A stretch of 64,000 nt of DNA from Cryptomeria japonica (Eukaryota > Streptophyta > Pinopsida > Cupressales > Cupressaceae), in contig NC_081415.1 of the NCBI RefSeq assembly GCF_030272615.1, positions 513,928,034-513,992,033 on the forward strand. The letters run 5' to 3'. Both the position numbers and the translations under genes were made by a program. Shown one piece after another: positions 11,022-22,823 of this stretch (positions are counted from its first letter, which is position 1; each line of letters starts with the position of its first letter). A model generated the notes under the pieces. The model was not told the DNA's origin. It saw nothing but the letters and a program-made list of their open reading frames with translations, and did no database searches.

Positions 11022-12950
11022 ACTCCATCTTTCTTCCCCTTCTCTGTTTGTGTAGGAGAAACATTTCAAATTGTCAATTATTCATTGCTCATCATTGTTT
11101 ACCGCCGGCTAGTTTTAAGTCAATATTTCATTCATGGTTATTTTATAAAAGATTTGGACTTTTTTTTAAGTTAAAGTGGAAAGTGAGATTGTGTATGTAT
11201 GTGTTCAATGCAATTTCTTTGACTTGTTTATTTGAAAGAAAATTAAATATAAATTATATGGTAATGATTAAATATTTTAATTTTATATTATGATTTTCTT
11301 AAAAAAGTCAAAGAAATTGTATTGAATGTGTATTCATATTTCTAGTTTTTATATAGAATAGAAAGGATCCACAACTATAATGTGAATCAATAATCAAGTC
11401 AAATTTGAATGAAATTTAATCAATAATAGATACATGTGAAAAGAAAATGAAAAAACTTTTTAAAAAGTCAACAAATATTAATACAATGCTATGACAAATA
11501 TAACTTTGTATGTCGTGGACAAAATATATATTATACAAAATCTTATTAATAACAATAGAAAATCAGATGATAAAATTTACATTATTATTTTTCTTTGCAT
11601 TAATGTGATCGTTAAGTTACCATATTAATTCATATAATATTTTCAAACAAATACAATTCCTACATATTCCGTAATCACTAAAATTCAAGAGAACAATGAA
11701 ACATATAACCAAGGATTTGTCTATTTGATATTCAAACTTTGATAAAACAATTTTGTCTTCAATATATTATGACCTGAAATTCAAGCCAACCCAACTTCTT
11801 TCATAAACGTGGTTCTTTTGCTTTTAATGTTCATTAATAATTCCTCCGCTTTCTCAAATATGACAATGGGTTGAGCTCTCTTGGTATAATGTTATAACGT
11901 TAATAAACTCAAGTACAGTTTTAATCTTTCACAATGGTGGTCTCACGGTCTAAAATGACGATTGCCTTGGTTGTAACCTATAAAACGATACCTTTGTTAA
12001 TGCTTTCCTTTTCATTCCACAATACCTGAACGATGCTATCAAAATTAAGTTTTTCTAAGGTAGGCTATGGACGTTATCTGTTATGGAATTTCAATCTATT
12101 CATATTGATTGTCAGCTTGAATACTTTTCAATAGAAGAAGAATAGAATACTAAGTTCAATAGTCGTGGCGTGATTCAAGGAACATGCAAGTCATAATCTG
12201 TTGCTGCTATGAGAAAAGGAAAACCCATAATTTATATGTAGATTTTGAAATTACTATGAAAATTACTAATATATGGTAGTGCTGGGAGGGTAAAATCCGT
12301 TGGTACCTTTTTTCTGTTGTACTTCCTTTAATCATCTACTACAAATTATGTACTTTTTTACTTCATTTAGCATTGGACCTCTGAAATCCTTGGCAATTGG
12401 AGTCTTAAACCCCATCTATATATGAAAATTAGTAATATTTTTAAAATTGGAAGTAGAAGTTCTTGTAAATCTATCGAGAGGAAAGTGAAGGTAGACTCAT
12501 AATCTATCTATGGGTGAGAATATTGATTTCTATTGTCCAATTATAATAGGCTGAAATTAAAATGGTCAAATGTTTGACTTTTCTCCATTCAATCATACAC
12601 ATTATCATAATTGAAATATGTTTTTGAGGTTCATAGAAATCTATTGAATCTTGAAGGATATTGTAGAGAAAGGAACTTTCTTCATTAAATATGGGAGTAT
12701 AGTAGATTATAAATTAAATTGAGATGGTTATATCGATAGTTCTCTTAATTTATTACTCTTTTCTAGATTTTGCTCATGGATCTATTTATTTGATTGTTTG
12801 AGGTTAATGGATCAATTCATATGAAGGATTACAATCTAATGATATTGGGTATTAGGTGATGATTGTATATTTTTGTTATAAGAGGACACAACATAACATG
12901 TCATACTAGCACTACAACATGCATACAAGTGTCATTTAGAACTATTATCA
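11022..12950. other. 3' flank of DUF247 copy 2
   Basis: Non-coding and alignable with 6413-8860. Compared with copy 1 it lacks about 0.7 kb: it jumps from tataagagg (about 12883) directly to sequence matching the left part of R1 (aacatgtcatactagcactacaacatgca). Similarity stops at about 12950, just before the short LTR element at 13003. Confidence 0.75.
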
Positions 12951-13002
12951 CTAAGGTCTACACCCTAGCTAAGCCTAAACTCAGCTAGCCTATGAAACAT
13001 GG

Positions 13003-13327
13003 TGTTAGTGTAAACAAGGTTATTATCAAACTAGTTAAGACTAGGTTTAACCTTTGAACACACATAGCTTAAGTTTACTTAGGCTAGTTTAGTTAATTGT
13101 CTCACCTCATGTGGTGTAGACATGTGTCCTCCCTTGTGGAGACACCTTGTGCATGCACACTTGCCGCTTGCTCATACACGTGTCAAGTGAGCTACAAGTG
13201 TTGCATGCTTGAAGGGTTAGTCAGTGGTTGTGTCCAAACATCTCACCTCCTTCTTCTTTCCTACTTATGCAAGGATATGCTATTAAAATTAATGAGCAAT
13301 ATTCATACACTAGATTGACTTAATTCA
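13003..13327 (+). repeat. Left LTR of the short element
   Basis: Starts tgttagtgtaaacaaggtta and carries ttgtggagacaccttgtgcatg and tgcatgcttg. It aligns from end to end with 14089-14229 plus 22638-22823, with many substitutions, so the element is old. Ends near ttgacttaattca. Confidence 0.75.
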
Positions 13328-14088
13328 TTTCGTGGGTGCACATCCACCAATCTGCCACAACTTTTAAGCGTGGCTACAGACAATGTGCTTGCGTGAGTGC
13401 AACAGGAGAGCCAAGAATGCTAAGTAAAGTCGTAGGTCGAGGGTGTTGCTAATGGAAAAGGTGAGGTTGTAGGTTGATGCCATGTGTATGGAGGACATGC
13501 ACAAACAACAGATGGAGCACGACTTTGATAGCGACCGAATATTTCACAAGGTATGTTCAATTTAAAAAATTAGTCTAAACTACCTCTAAATGACATAGAT
13601 ACCATGAAATGATTTTCTAAAATCTAAGAAATAAACAACAAGCACAAATGAATGAAGGCAATCTAGTCTATTAAGAATCTTGCTTTGTCTATTTCATCTT
13701 ATCTATCATGACTAGTTCTACAGTTACTCATGAGTCTTCATATCAGTCTCTATCATCATCCAATTTAACACCTTCTGCAAGAGTATTAGATTCACATCGG
13801 TTCAACTTTCTCCTACATCTATGGTCCCTGTTCTTGAATCCAATACAACTTTCACCTACATGTATGGTCCTTGTTCTTGAATCTTCGTCACACGACAACA
13901 TTGGTTTGGGGATCACTGAGCACTCTTGGAAGACATCATTTATCTTTTGGAGGGGAGTTTTATTTCCCACTAGGTTTTCTTCTTTTCTCCACTTTTGGGA
14001 AATTTGTACATGGGTACATAACATGGCCTAGTAGCTGGGACCCATTATCTTTTGTTTCACTTCTCCCTAAGTTTCACTTAAGGGGGGG
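13328..14088 (+). other. Internal region of the short LTR element
   Basis: No gag or pol similarity. Reading frames at 13708-14203 overlap on both strands and are not recognised. It contains a 43-bp direct repeat near 13803-13890 (aactttc.cctacat.tatgg, then tgttcttgaatc) and, at about 13600-13650, a stretch found in inverted orientation at 22815-22870. Its last 9 bases are the polypurine tract aggggggg preceded by a. Confidence 0.6.
14080..14088 (+). other. Polypurine tract of the short element
   Basis: A run of A then seven G bases lies directly before the second LTR (tgttagtg at 14089), the expected position for plus-strand priming. Confidence 0.75.
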
Positions 14089-14229
14089 TGTTAGTGTAAA
14101 CAAAGTTATTATCAAACTAGTTAAGACTAGGTTTGACCTTTTCACACTTAGCTTAAGTTTAATTAGGCTAGTTGAGTTAGTTGTATCACGTCATGTAGTG
14201 TAGACACATGTCCTCCTTTGTGGAAACAC
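14089..14229 (+). repeat. Right LTR of the short element, first part
   Basis: Aligns with the first 140 bp of the left LTR and ends at ggaaacac, where Copia-A is inserted. The uninterrupted left LTR reads ggagacacc at this point, so it serves as the empty-site reference. Confidence 0.8.
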
Positions 14230-15536
14230 GATTGGCAACAACAATGAAAGAAAACTTAGAGTGGGGTGTGAATCAATTTTCACTGGATTAAGAAAATTAA
14301 CCACAAATACAAATTTGATAAACTACAGCAACAACAAATATAAGCAAATTGATAGAACAACACACAACATCAAGATTTTGATGTGGAAAACTCGGTTAAG
14401 GGAAAAACCACAGTGGGAACCTACCCACAATAAGATGATACTCTGCAATAGTATGTGAAAATAATTACAATGGGGAATGCACTAGCATTCAGGAACACTT
14501 CCTAGAGCTCACTGCTCAAGATACAATAACTTGAAAGGCTACAACCCTAAGGGAAGTCTCACTGACTTACAACAAGATCCAAACTACAATCTAGAAAGAA
14601 TGAACTGCAATGATAGCATGTACAAATGCCTGAAGATAGTTTTGGTTAAGCACATATGTCTGCCCTACACCAATGTTTGTTCAATACACCATACCGAATG
14701 ATAAATTTTTTTAAGCACCAAATATACCACTCTCTAGTAATGTAGACACAAAATCAACCTATTTATACAATTCATCAACCTTGACAATAAGGTGGGCCAA
14801 ACCTTCATCTCATAATTACAAAATTACATTACACGATACAAAGATCGACCACCAGACTAATATAATGATCTACATGATATAACATGGACCTAAATCAAAT
14901 TTCCAAACACTCATCACCATTGGAAGTTATGCCAAGATCAACCACAACATACAACACCACCAATAAAACCGCATAACATAAAGAATATCATTGTTTCAGC
15001 AAAATCACCGAAAATTTGCATAACAATCAATGCGGACCATTAAAAAAAGAACATAATTAGGAAACATGAGCAAGCACATTATAATCATCTGTAATAGCTA
15101 CACCAACACCAGTTATCAAATCTTCATCGATCCACATCTGAAACTCAAGAGCACTCAACCAGCAGCAACTGTCACGAAGAAAGATAACTTGTGGAGCACC
15201 AAATCATGAACCATTTAAAATGAAAATACACATGGTCCCAAACACTCTCTCAAAACCGCAAGTCAAGATCGGATCACACTGAAATATATTGGAGGAAATA
15301 TTGAAATCTGCAAAGCACTGATCAGAAAAACCAAACTGCAAATCAAATCATATGATATGATCAATTAAATTTCTTGATCACTGAAACCAATATAGAAAGA
15401 TATAATGATGTTAGAAATACTCAATACACTGAACAGTGATCGCAATAAAAAAATCTACAATCACTTGAGCAATAAATCACAGGAATATGTTGACATCAAT
15501 GACAACAACATATCCTAGCAGCAACAATGTCCAACA
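14230..15536 (-). repeat. Copia-A 3' LTR (element orientation)
   Basis: About 1307 bp, alignable with 21302-22637. On the plus strand its first 17 bases match those of the partner LTR in length, with the terminal TG changed to GA. It ends ccaaca next to the polypurine tract. Confidence 0.8.
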
Positions 15537-15548
15537 ATCCCCCCGTTT
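15537..15548 (-). other. Copia-A polypurine tract
   Basis: On the minus strand aaacggggggat directly precedes the 3' LTR. A second purine tract of the form aaagggggaga lies about 110 bp further inside (15658-15670). Confidence 0.7.
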
Positions 15549-15847
15549 GGCATTGATGGCAACATATGGATGTGAAAAACAATCAATGCAAAGAAAGAAA
15601 ATATCTCTAACAAACTTCACCTAAGATTAAGCAGATAAAACAATTTTTCACATGCTTCTCTCCCCCTTTGACAACAATGTCAAATATTTTCAAAATAGAA
15701 AACCAAACTTTCTGCCTTAGATAAATAAATCATGATTCTTGCCCCTTAAACACACTGACTACTCCAGCAAAGTAGCAACACCAACTCATCAATCCAGACT
15801 AAATGATAAATCTGTGAAGTCCATCGGATTTATGGAACTCAATGCAT

Positions 15848-16500
15848 CTAGTTCCCATCAAGAGGGGTGGATACCCCTAACTTGTCTCTCAAATAGACAA
15901 ATGCATATGTAGGAAAAGGCTTAGTGAAAATATCAGCAATTTGTTCCTTTGTAGACACATACTCTGACTTTACTTCCTCTTCACTAATTTTTTCTCTCAA
16001 GAAATGATACTTGATTGATACATGTTTAGTCTTTGAATGTTGCACCAAATTCTTTGACATATTAATAGCACTGGAATTATCACAATATATGACAGTAGGC
16101 TCATCATACATAACTCTGATATCTTTCAACATTTGTTTCATTCAAACTACCTAAGTGTAGTTACTAGCAACAACAATGTACTCAGTTTCAGTAGTAGATA
16201 AGAAAACTGAATCCTATTTCTTACTAGCTCATGAATCCAATTTCTTACCCAAAAAGAATGCACTGCTAGAGGTACTCTTTCAGTAATCAACATCACCATC
16301 CCAATCAACATCAATGTAAGAACATAACACGAAATCATCATTCCTCGGATACCACAAATCATAATCCACAGTTCCTTTCAAATATTTGAACATCCTCTTA
16401 ACAACACTGACATGACTCTCTTTCAGATCAACTTGATATCTAGCAGCCATGCACACAACATGCATAATGTTAGGTCTAGTCTGAGTCAGGTATAGCTATC
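15848..16500 (-). pseudogene. Copia-A RNase H domain, broken
   Basis: The domain degrades RNA in RNA/DNA hybrids. The C-terminal half at 15848-16141 contains YCDNSSAINMSKN, the copia RNase H block with the catalytic Asp, then TKHVSIKYHF and KEQIADIFTKP, the usual end of copia pol. The segment before it is split across frames at 16147-16362 and 16280-16465, where VKRMFKYLKGT and YSDVDW-like sequence are seen. Not functional. Confidence 0.85.
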
Positions 16501-18560
16501 CACCAACCATTGATCTGTACAAGGTTTGATTATCTTTTGGAGATTTATCATTTTTAGATAATTTGCAGCCAGTCACCATAGGAGTTCCAACTGGTTTAGA
16601 GTCTTCTAACCCAAACTTATTCATTAATTCCCTCGTATATTTAGCTTGAGATATAAAAATACCTTTTCCAATCTATAAAATATGCAAACCTAAGAAAAAT
16701 TTCATCTCTCCTATCATAGACATCTCAAATTGTTTCTTCATATCTCCAACAAACTTCATATTCAAGTTATCATCTCCTTCAAAGATACTGTTATCAACAA
16801 ACACTTCAACAATCAATATGTTATCATTATCAATTTTGAAATATAGATTACTATTAACAGTACCTTTATTAAATCCTAATTTCAACAAATACTTATCCAA
16901 TCTAGCATACTAGGCTCTAGGGGCTTGTTTTAATCCATAAAGAGTTTTCTTCAATTTGCATAGCATGTCTCCATCATCTGATAATGAAAATCCATTAGGT
17001 TGCTCAATGTATACTTCTTCCTCAAGATCACCATTCAAAAAGGCTGACTTGACATCCATTTGATATACCTTGAAATCCTTATAGGAAACATTGTTGGCAA
17101 TTTTGTGGAATTGATTATGTGTTGCATTGATGTCAACACTAGTTGTTTTGGTTTCTCTACCAGTATCCTTCTGATCACGGTAGGTTGTTTGGTTTCTAGT
17201 TGGATTAGATCATGATGATCCGATATGCTCTGGTATGTTTAGCTTATGGAATTGTCTTACTCATGCTACTTTGATTCATGCTCAGTCATTTGGTTTTGAT
17301 TTGGTGATCAGATGCTTTCTTGTATGTTGGCAAGCTTGGTTTATTGTTCTAGCAAGGGTTTCGCTGACAAAACTTTATTGAAGATTTTTGATATTATGGA
17401 TAATTGGTGTTAGTGCAGCTTCTAGTGAAGTTTTAGGATGTTGATGTTGATCGTGTTCAAGACTTGGTTGATTGAGATCATTTCCTTAGCATGTATGCAC
17501 CTAAATTGGGTCCCGGTTTATCTAGGTTATGGACCGGCTTAATGTAAAGTGTGGATTGGTCCTCTTGATGTGTTTCTGAGATGTCTTATGTGTTGGATAT
17601 TATTTGTTTGGTTGAAGGCCGACATGTTCTGTAATTATGTAATTGGTTTATTGTCTGGTGGCTAACCTAATTGTTTATGGATGAGGGTTTGTATATATAG
17701 ATGTAAGATCTCATTGTAGATCATATATGGGTTATGGGTTTATGAGATTGTCTGTGTGAATAATGTAATAATCATTTAGGAAGAGGATTTGGTCAATCAT
17801 TGTAGATCAAGTTGGGTTTATGTAAGAGGATTTAGTCCTCGGGTATTGAGCTTAACCGGAACTGTACTCAGGCATAGGAGATGCTATCATTGTAGTTCAT
17901 TCATTCTTCTCATTTTTTGTCTAGATTCTTATGTATTCAGTGAGGCTCCTTTTGTCATGAGTAGTGTGCTCTAGGTTGTTGGCCTTACTACAAGTGTGGG
18001 CCCCTCAATTGTAATCACATACTTACTGCAGAAGTATTATCTGACTATGGGTAGGCTTCCCACCATGGTTTTTCCCTTTACCGAGTTTTCCACATATAAA
18101 TATTTGTGTCATGTGGATGGTATTTATTTTGTGATTATTGTTTATGCTTAATTGGTTTAACTGCTATTCCGGTATTTGGTTTAACCATTCCAGTATTAAT
18201 GTTTTGGGCTCCCGTATTAAAGTTTTAATTGCTAAATATTCTGGTCATGTGACAATTGATTCACCCCCCCTCTCAGTTGTCTTCCCGTTATTTGAACTAT
18301 ATAATGATATGCAAGCAATAGTCTAATAGATCAAGTCTAGCTACTACAACAAAAGTCTCCTCATAATCAATCTCTTCCTTTTGTGAATATCCTTTGCATA
18401 CTAGTCTTTCTTTATTTCTAACAACTTCATCGACTTCATTAAATTTGTTCCTAAATACCCATTTAGTACCAATCACATTCTTAGCTTTAGGTCTAGGCAC
18501 AAGCTCCCATTTATTATTACTTTCAGTCTAATTCAATTCTTCTTCCATATCCCTTATCCA
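16501..18560 (-). pseudogene. Copia-A reverse transcriptase, split by a solo LTR
   Basis: The N-terminal part (18297-18500) carries [13 protein letters not shown] and RLVCKGYSQKE; the C-terminal part (below 17091) carries [14 protein letters not shown]-type sequence, the GLKQAPRA box with a stop next to it, and the active-site region as EVFVDNSIF. Here the second Asp of the usual VDD motif is Asn. The two halves are separated by the LTR at 17092-18305, and a 1-base frameshift lies shortly before the insertion. RT cannot be active. Confidence 0.85.
17092..18305 (+). repeat. Solo LTR of the Copia-C family inside Copia-A RT
   Basis: About 1.2 kb, beginning tgttggcaa and closely alignable along its length with both LTRs of Copia-C (41899-43142 and 47787-49004), for example gaattgattatgtgttgc, ttaaccggaactgtactc and gattcaccccccctctcag. 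There is no adjoining internal sequence, so it is a solo LTR left by recombination. Flanks are the interrupted RT reading frame on both sides. The right end (about 18303-18308) and the target duplication are blurred. It is in the opposite orientation to its host element. Confidence 0.88.
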
Positions 18561-18884
18561 ATTTTCATCTTTGCAAGCCTCAATAACATCTTTAGGTTTA
18601 ATTTAAGAAATCAAACATACCTCTTCAGCAACTAGCCTTCTTATAGTCATCACAACTTTATTTTTATCACCAATAATCTAATTTTTAGAATGAATCAATC
18701 TTACATCCCTCAGAGTCTAATAATTATTTTGATTTTTTAGGTTCTTGCACCTCTCCACCAGCAATAGCAACATTCGGGTTAGCTATCTCTACTGGATTAT
18801 TCTGCTTCAATTCTTTTGTCTGAATAGGTGTTAGAACAACATGTTGACAATCATCATATTTTCATACTCTAATTTATTTTCCAT

Positions 18885-19880
18885 AGTTCTCATCAAATTT
18901 CACATCCCCACTTTCCACTATCTTTCTTAGTCTCTTATTGTGGCACTGGTAGACCTTTCTCTTTGTTGAATATCCCAGAAAATTATTTCATCACTTCTCA
19001 CATCAAACTTTCCTATATCCTCATCTCTCTTGATATAACACTTACTTCTAAAAATTCTCAAATATCTCACAATAGGAACATGACCAAACCATAACTCATA
19101 AGGATTCTTACTGGTATCACCTTTTATATGTACTCAGTTGAATGTGTAAACATCTATGATAACAACTTCTTTCCAATAGATCTTTGGAACATTCCCTTCA
19201 ACCAGCATAGTTCTTGCAGCACCCAAGATAGTTTTGTTCTTCCTTTCAACAAATCCATTCTAATGTGGGGTTCAAGGAGCAGATAATTGTTTTCTAATCC
19301 CATCCTTCTCACAGAATGAATCAAACTCACCAAAACAAAATTCTCCTCCTCTGACAGATCTCACAAATTTCACCTTCAGTCCCGTCTCAGTCTCAACCTT
19401 TGCTTTGAATATCTTAAATTTGTCCAATGCTTATGATTTTTCCTTCAAAAAGACAACCCTCATCATTATGGAATAATCATCAATCAATAACATATCTGTC
19501 ACCCTGCATACTTCTAATGTTTGTAGGTCCACATTGGTCGTGATTCACAAGATTTAGAAATCCTTTAGTTGTATAATGCTTACTCTTGAAAGAAATTCTT
19601 GTTTGTTTACCCATTTGACATTCCTTACATGTCAGATTAGTAGGCTTAACAATTTTAGGCAAATCTCTAACAACTTGAGTGTAATTGATCTTAATCATTG
19701 AGTCAAAATTAACATGACACATTCTCCTATGCCATAATCAACTTTCATCAATCTGATAAATCAAGCAACTTTTCTCACCAGCATTCAAATGAAAGATATT
19801 ACCTTCACTCTTGGTTCCAGATGCAATATTTATACCGAAGGCATTTAGGATCTTGCATTTTCCATTCTTGAATTGTAAAT
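18885..19880 (-). pseudogene. Copia-A integrase, broken
   Basis: The zinc-binding N-terminus is at 19600-19722 (HVNFDSM then CKECQMGKQ). The catalytic core follows towards lower coordinates in several frames; plus-strand complements of the GGEF and QNG blocks are visible near 19340 and 19250, each with stops nearby. The residual frame 19480-19722 ends at GDRYVID. Confidence 0.75.
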
Positions 19881-19900
19881 CATAACCTAATGTCAACCAT

Positions 19901-20215
19901 CTATCCAACACTTAAAATATTATGATTCAAACCTTCAACATACAAGACATCATCAGTGTTATGCTTACAATCAAAAGAAATAGAACCTCTACCACAAATC
20001 ACATAGGCTTTGTCATCTCCAAATCTTACTATTCCACCATAATACCTCTCCATGCTCACAAATTTTCTTTTATCACTGATAATATGACGTGAACAACCAC
20101 TGTCAATCACCCATTCATCTTTCTCTCCAACTTTTGCAGCTAAAGTTTTCTCCTCAATAATGCAGCTTGTGGAATCAACAAATACTGATCCATCTTCTTC
20201 GATAGTAATAAACAT
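19901..20215 (-). pseudogene. Copia-A protease fragment
   Basis: Contains WVIDSGCSRHIISDKRKF, the copia aspartic protease active site (D-S-G intact), followed by a glycine-rich strand region and DVLYVEGLNHNILSVG, the usual end of the domain. The frame is open over 104 residues but isolated by stops on both sides. Confidence 0.85.
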
Positions 20216-20349
20216 GACTTCATCTCCTTTTGATTCTTCATCTATAGCACCTTCATCAACAACATAATAATAGTTCGTCTGATTCTTGTAGTTCTGGTTA
20301 GACTTGTAAGGTTTATCATACTTCTGATGCTTCTAATATCTATCATACT

Positions 20350-21245
20350 TATCATACTTATCAAATTTATCATGCCTATCATATTTAGACATTCTTTTTG
20401 GGCATCTAGAAGAAAAATGTCCTATCTTATTGCAAGAGAAATATTTGAGAGGCAATTTTCCATATACTTACTAGCTCCCTTAGGCAATCTCTGGGCAATC
20501 AATGCTTCAAGCTCTTCCAATTCTCTTTCTTTCTCTTCCATCTCTCTTCTCTCTCTTTCATATCTAGATAGTATGCATTCACCAAGATCATACTTTTTCT
20601 TTTCAGACACAGATGCTCTAAATGTCTCAGACTTTCCATTTGATTTACCAAACTTAGTTCAAATGTAGCAATCCTTATAACTAGCACATCTCTTGTCATA
20701 GTAGTCACACTTTGGATCTCATCAATAGCAGCTACCTTATGTTTGTAAGAAGGAGTAACGATCTTAGCACCTTAGCAATGATTTCATCTTCTTTAAGGGT
20801 TACATCTACACATCTGATACCAAGAACAAGTTCATTCACCTTAGCGATAAAAGATTTTATGTTCTCATCTTCTCCCATCTTTAGCATCTCATACTTCCCT
20901 TTCAAACTTTGCAACGTAGCAACTTTGAATTGTTTATTTCGTTCACACAGGGTCTCAAGATTCTCCCAAATCTCATGTGCAGTCCGAAGTCCCATCACAT
21001 TAGTCATTTATGAATCAATTAGGGTGCTCAACAATGCTTCCTTAGCTTTAATGTTATTTTCAACATCCTTGACCTCAGCAGCACTATCCACTCCATTATG
21101 AGGAACAAAATATGCATCCTTTGTAATCTTCCAGTAATCTTCTCCAAGACATCTCAAGTGCACCTCCATTCGGTTTTTCCATATACATAGTTAACTCCAT
21201 CAAATCTTGAACTATCTTTCTAAAGATAACACTTGCAGTTGCCAT
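20350..21245 (-). pseudogene. Copia-A gag, broken
   Basis: A likely start ATG is at 21245 on the minus strand (MATASVIF), with an early frameshift before the FDGVNY block. The gag core is at 20732-21007 (HEIWENLETLCER, LKGKYEMLKMGEDENI). A zinc knuckle CNKIGHFSSRCP is encoded near 20398-20440. Overlapping plus-strand frames are shadows. Confidence 0.8.
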
Positions 21246-21288
21246 CCAGAATCTCCTCAAGTGGTTAAGCTTCTTCTAGAGGATCTGT

Positions 21289-21300
21289 CTCTAATACCGA
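21289..21300 (-). other. Copia-A primer-binding site
   Basis: The minus strand reads tcggtattagag, two changes from the usual tggtatcagagc. It begins one base from the LTR end at 21302. Confidence 0.7.
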
Positions 21301-21301
21301 T

Positions 21302-22637
21302 TGTTGTAAATAACAATGAAGGAAAACTGAGAAGGGAGGGGGGCTGAATCAGTTTTCACTGGATTAAGAAACATAATCACAAATACAAATATGATAAATT
21401 GCAGCAACGAAAAAGATAAGAAAATTGATAGCACAACACATGACACCAAGATTTTGATGTGCAAAACCCAGTTAAGAGAAAAACCATGGTGGTAACCTAC
21501 CCACAATAAGATGATACTCTAGTAGTATGTGAAAATAATTATAATGGGAATGTGCTAGCATTCAGGCACATTGCCTAGAGCTCACTGCTCATGATACAAT
21601 AAGCCAAAATGCTACAACCCTTAGGGAAGTCTCACTAAATTACAAAAAGATTAAGACTACAATCCAAAAGGAATGAACTACAATGATAGCATCTGTAAAT
21701 GCCTAAAGATAGTTCTGGTTAAGCACATATGTTTGCCCTACACCAATATCTATTCAATACACCATACCAAAGGATAAAATCACTTAAGAACCATATATAC
21801 CACTCTCTAATAAGTCAAACACAATGTCAACTCTCAAATTACATGACTATGCCACCTATTTATACAATTCATTAACCTTGACAACAAGGTTGACCAAACC
21901 TTCATCTCACAATTATAAATTTACATTACAAGATACAAAGATCGACCACCAGAATAATATAATAATATACATGATATAACATGGACCTAAATCAAATTTC
22001 CAAATACTCATCACGACCATAGATCACAATAAGATTAATCGCAACATGCTACACCACCAAGAAAATCGCATAAAATGAAGAATATCATCGGTTCAACAAA
22101 ATCAGCAAAAAATCACAAAACGATCAATGTAGACCATAAAAACAAATAGGAAATAAATAGGAAACACCAAAAAGAATGTTAGAATCATTTGTAACAGCTG
22201 CACCAACGCCACTTATCAAATCTTCATCGATCAACATCTAAAACTCAAGAGCACTCAACTGGCAAGAACTATCACGAAGAAAGATAACTTGTAGAGCACC
22301 AAATCACAAACCATCTGAAATGAAGATACACATGAAAATCCCAAACACTCTCCCAAAACCACAAGTCAAGATATAATCACACTGAAATATACCAGAGGAA
22401 ATACTGCTCTTCAAAGCACTGATTAGAGAAACCAAACTGCAAACTAGATCATATCATATGATCAATTAAGTTTCTCAATCACTGAAGCCAATACAGAAAG
22501 ATATGATGATACTAGAAATAATCCATATAGTGAACCACGATCCCAATAAATAAATCTGCAATCACCAGAGCAATAAATCCTAGGAATATGTTGACATCAA
22601 TGAGAACAACATATCTTAGGAGAAACAATGTCCAACA
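21302..22637 (-). repeat. Copia-A 5' LTR (element orientation)
   Basis: About 1336 bp, alignable with 14230-15536. It has an extra segment near 21817-21860 (caaacacaatgtcaactctc region) that its partner lacks. On the plus strand it begins tgttgtaaataac and ends tgtccaaca. Confidence 0.82.
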
Positions 22638-22823
22638 GACACCTTGTGCATGCACACTTGTGACTTTCTCATACACTTTTCAAGTGAGATACAAGTGTTG
22701 CATGCTTGGAGGGTTAGTTAGTGGTTGTGTCCAACCATCTCACCTCCTTCTCCTTTCCTACTTATGCAAGGATTTGTTCTCAAGATTATTGAGAAATCTT
22801 AATACACTAGATTGGCTTCATTA
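22638..22823 (+). repeat. Right LTR of the short element, second part
   Basis: Resumes at gacaccttgtgcatgc, continuing the LTR broken at 14229, and ends near ttggcttcatta. The reading frame at 22588-22824 crosses the element junction and is not a gene. Confidence 0.8.

Larger units (their letters stand above)
14230..22637 (-). mobile_element. Copia-A: Ty1/copia element, minus strand, degenerate
   Basis: A complete but dead copia element. On the minus strand the order is LTR (22637-21302), PBS, gag, protease, integrase, RT, RNase H, polypurine tract and LTR (15536-14230), the Ty1/copia order. The insertion site is fixed by the interrupted LTR of the short element, with aacac (14225-14229) and gacac (22638-22642) as an imperfect target duplication. 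A solo LTR of the Copia-C family sits in its RT. Multiple stops and frameshifts are present in every domain. Internal protein sequences resemble Copia-C more closely than Copia-D. Confidence 0.88.
13003..22823 (+). mobile_element. Short non-autonomous LTR element, split by Copia-A
   Basis: Two related LTRs of about 325 bp flank only about 760 bp of internal DNA with no gag or pol, the layout of a TRIM- or LARD-like element. A clean polypurine tract (14080-14088) precedes the second LTR. The second LTR is split by Copia-A, so its parts lie at 14089-14229 and 22638-22823. Without the nested element the unit is about 1.4 kb. I see no convincing primer-binding site after the first LTR and no target duplication, so the outer boundaries are approximate. 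Confidence 0.7.

Noticed and set aside
10682-11293. 203-residue frame as an intact gene
   Set aside because: It starts at GTG inside a deleted DUF247 copy, lacks the N-terminal two thirds and runs into 3' flank after losing the membrane segment.
13708-14203. Overlapping frames in the short LTR element as an encoded protein
   Set aside because: Frames on both strands overlap, none resembles gag or pol, and a 43-bp tandem repeat contributes much of the length.
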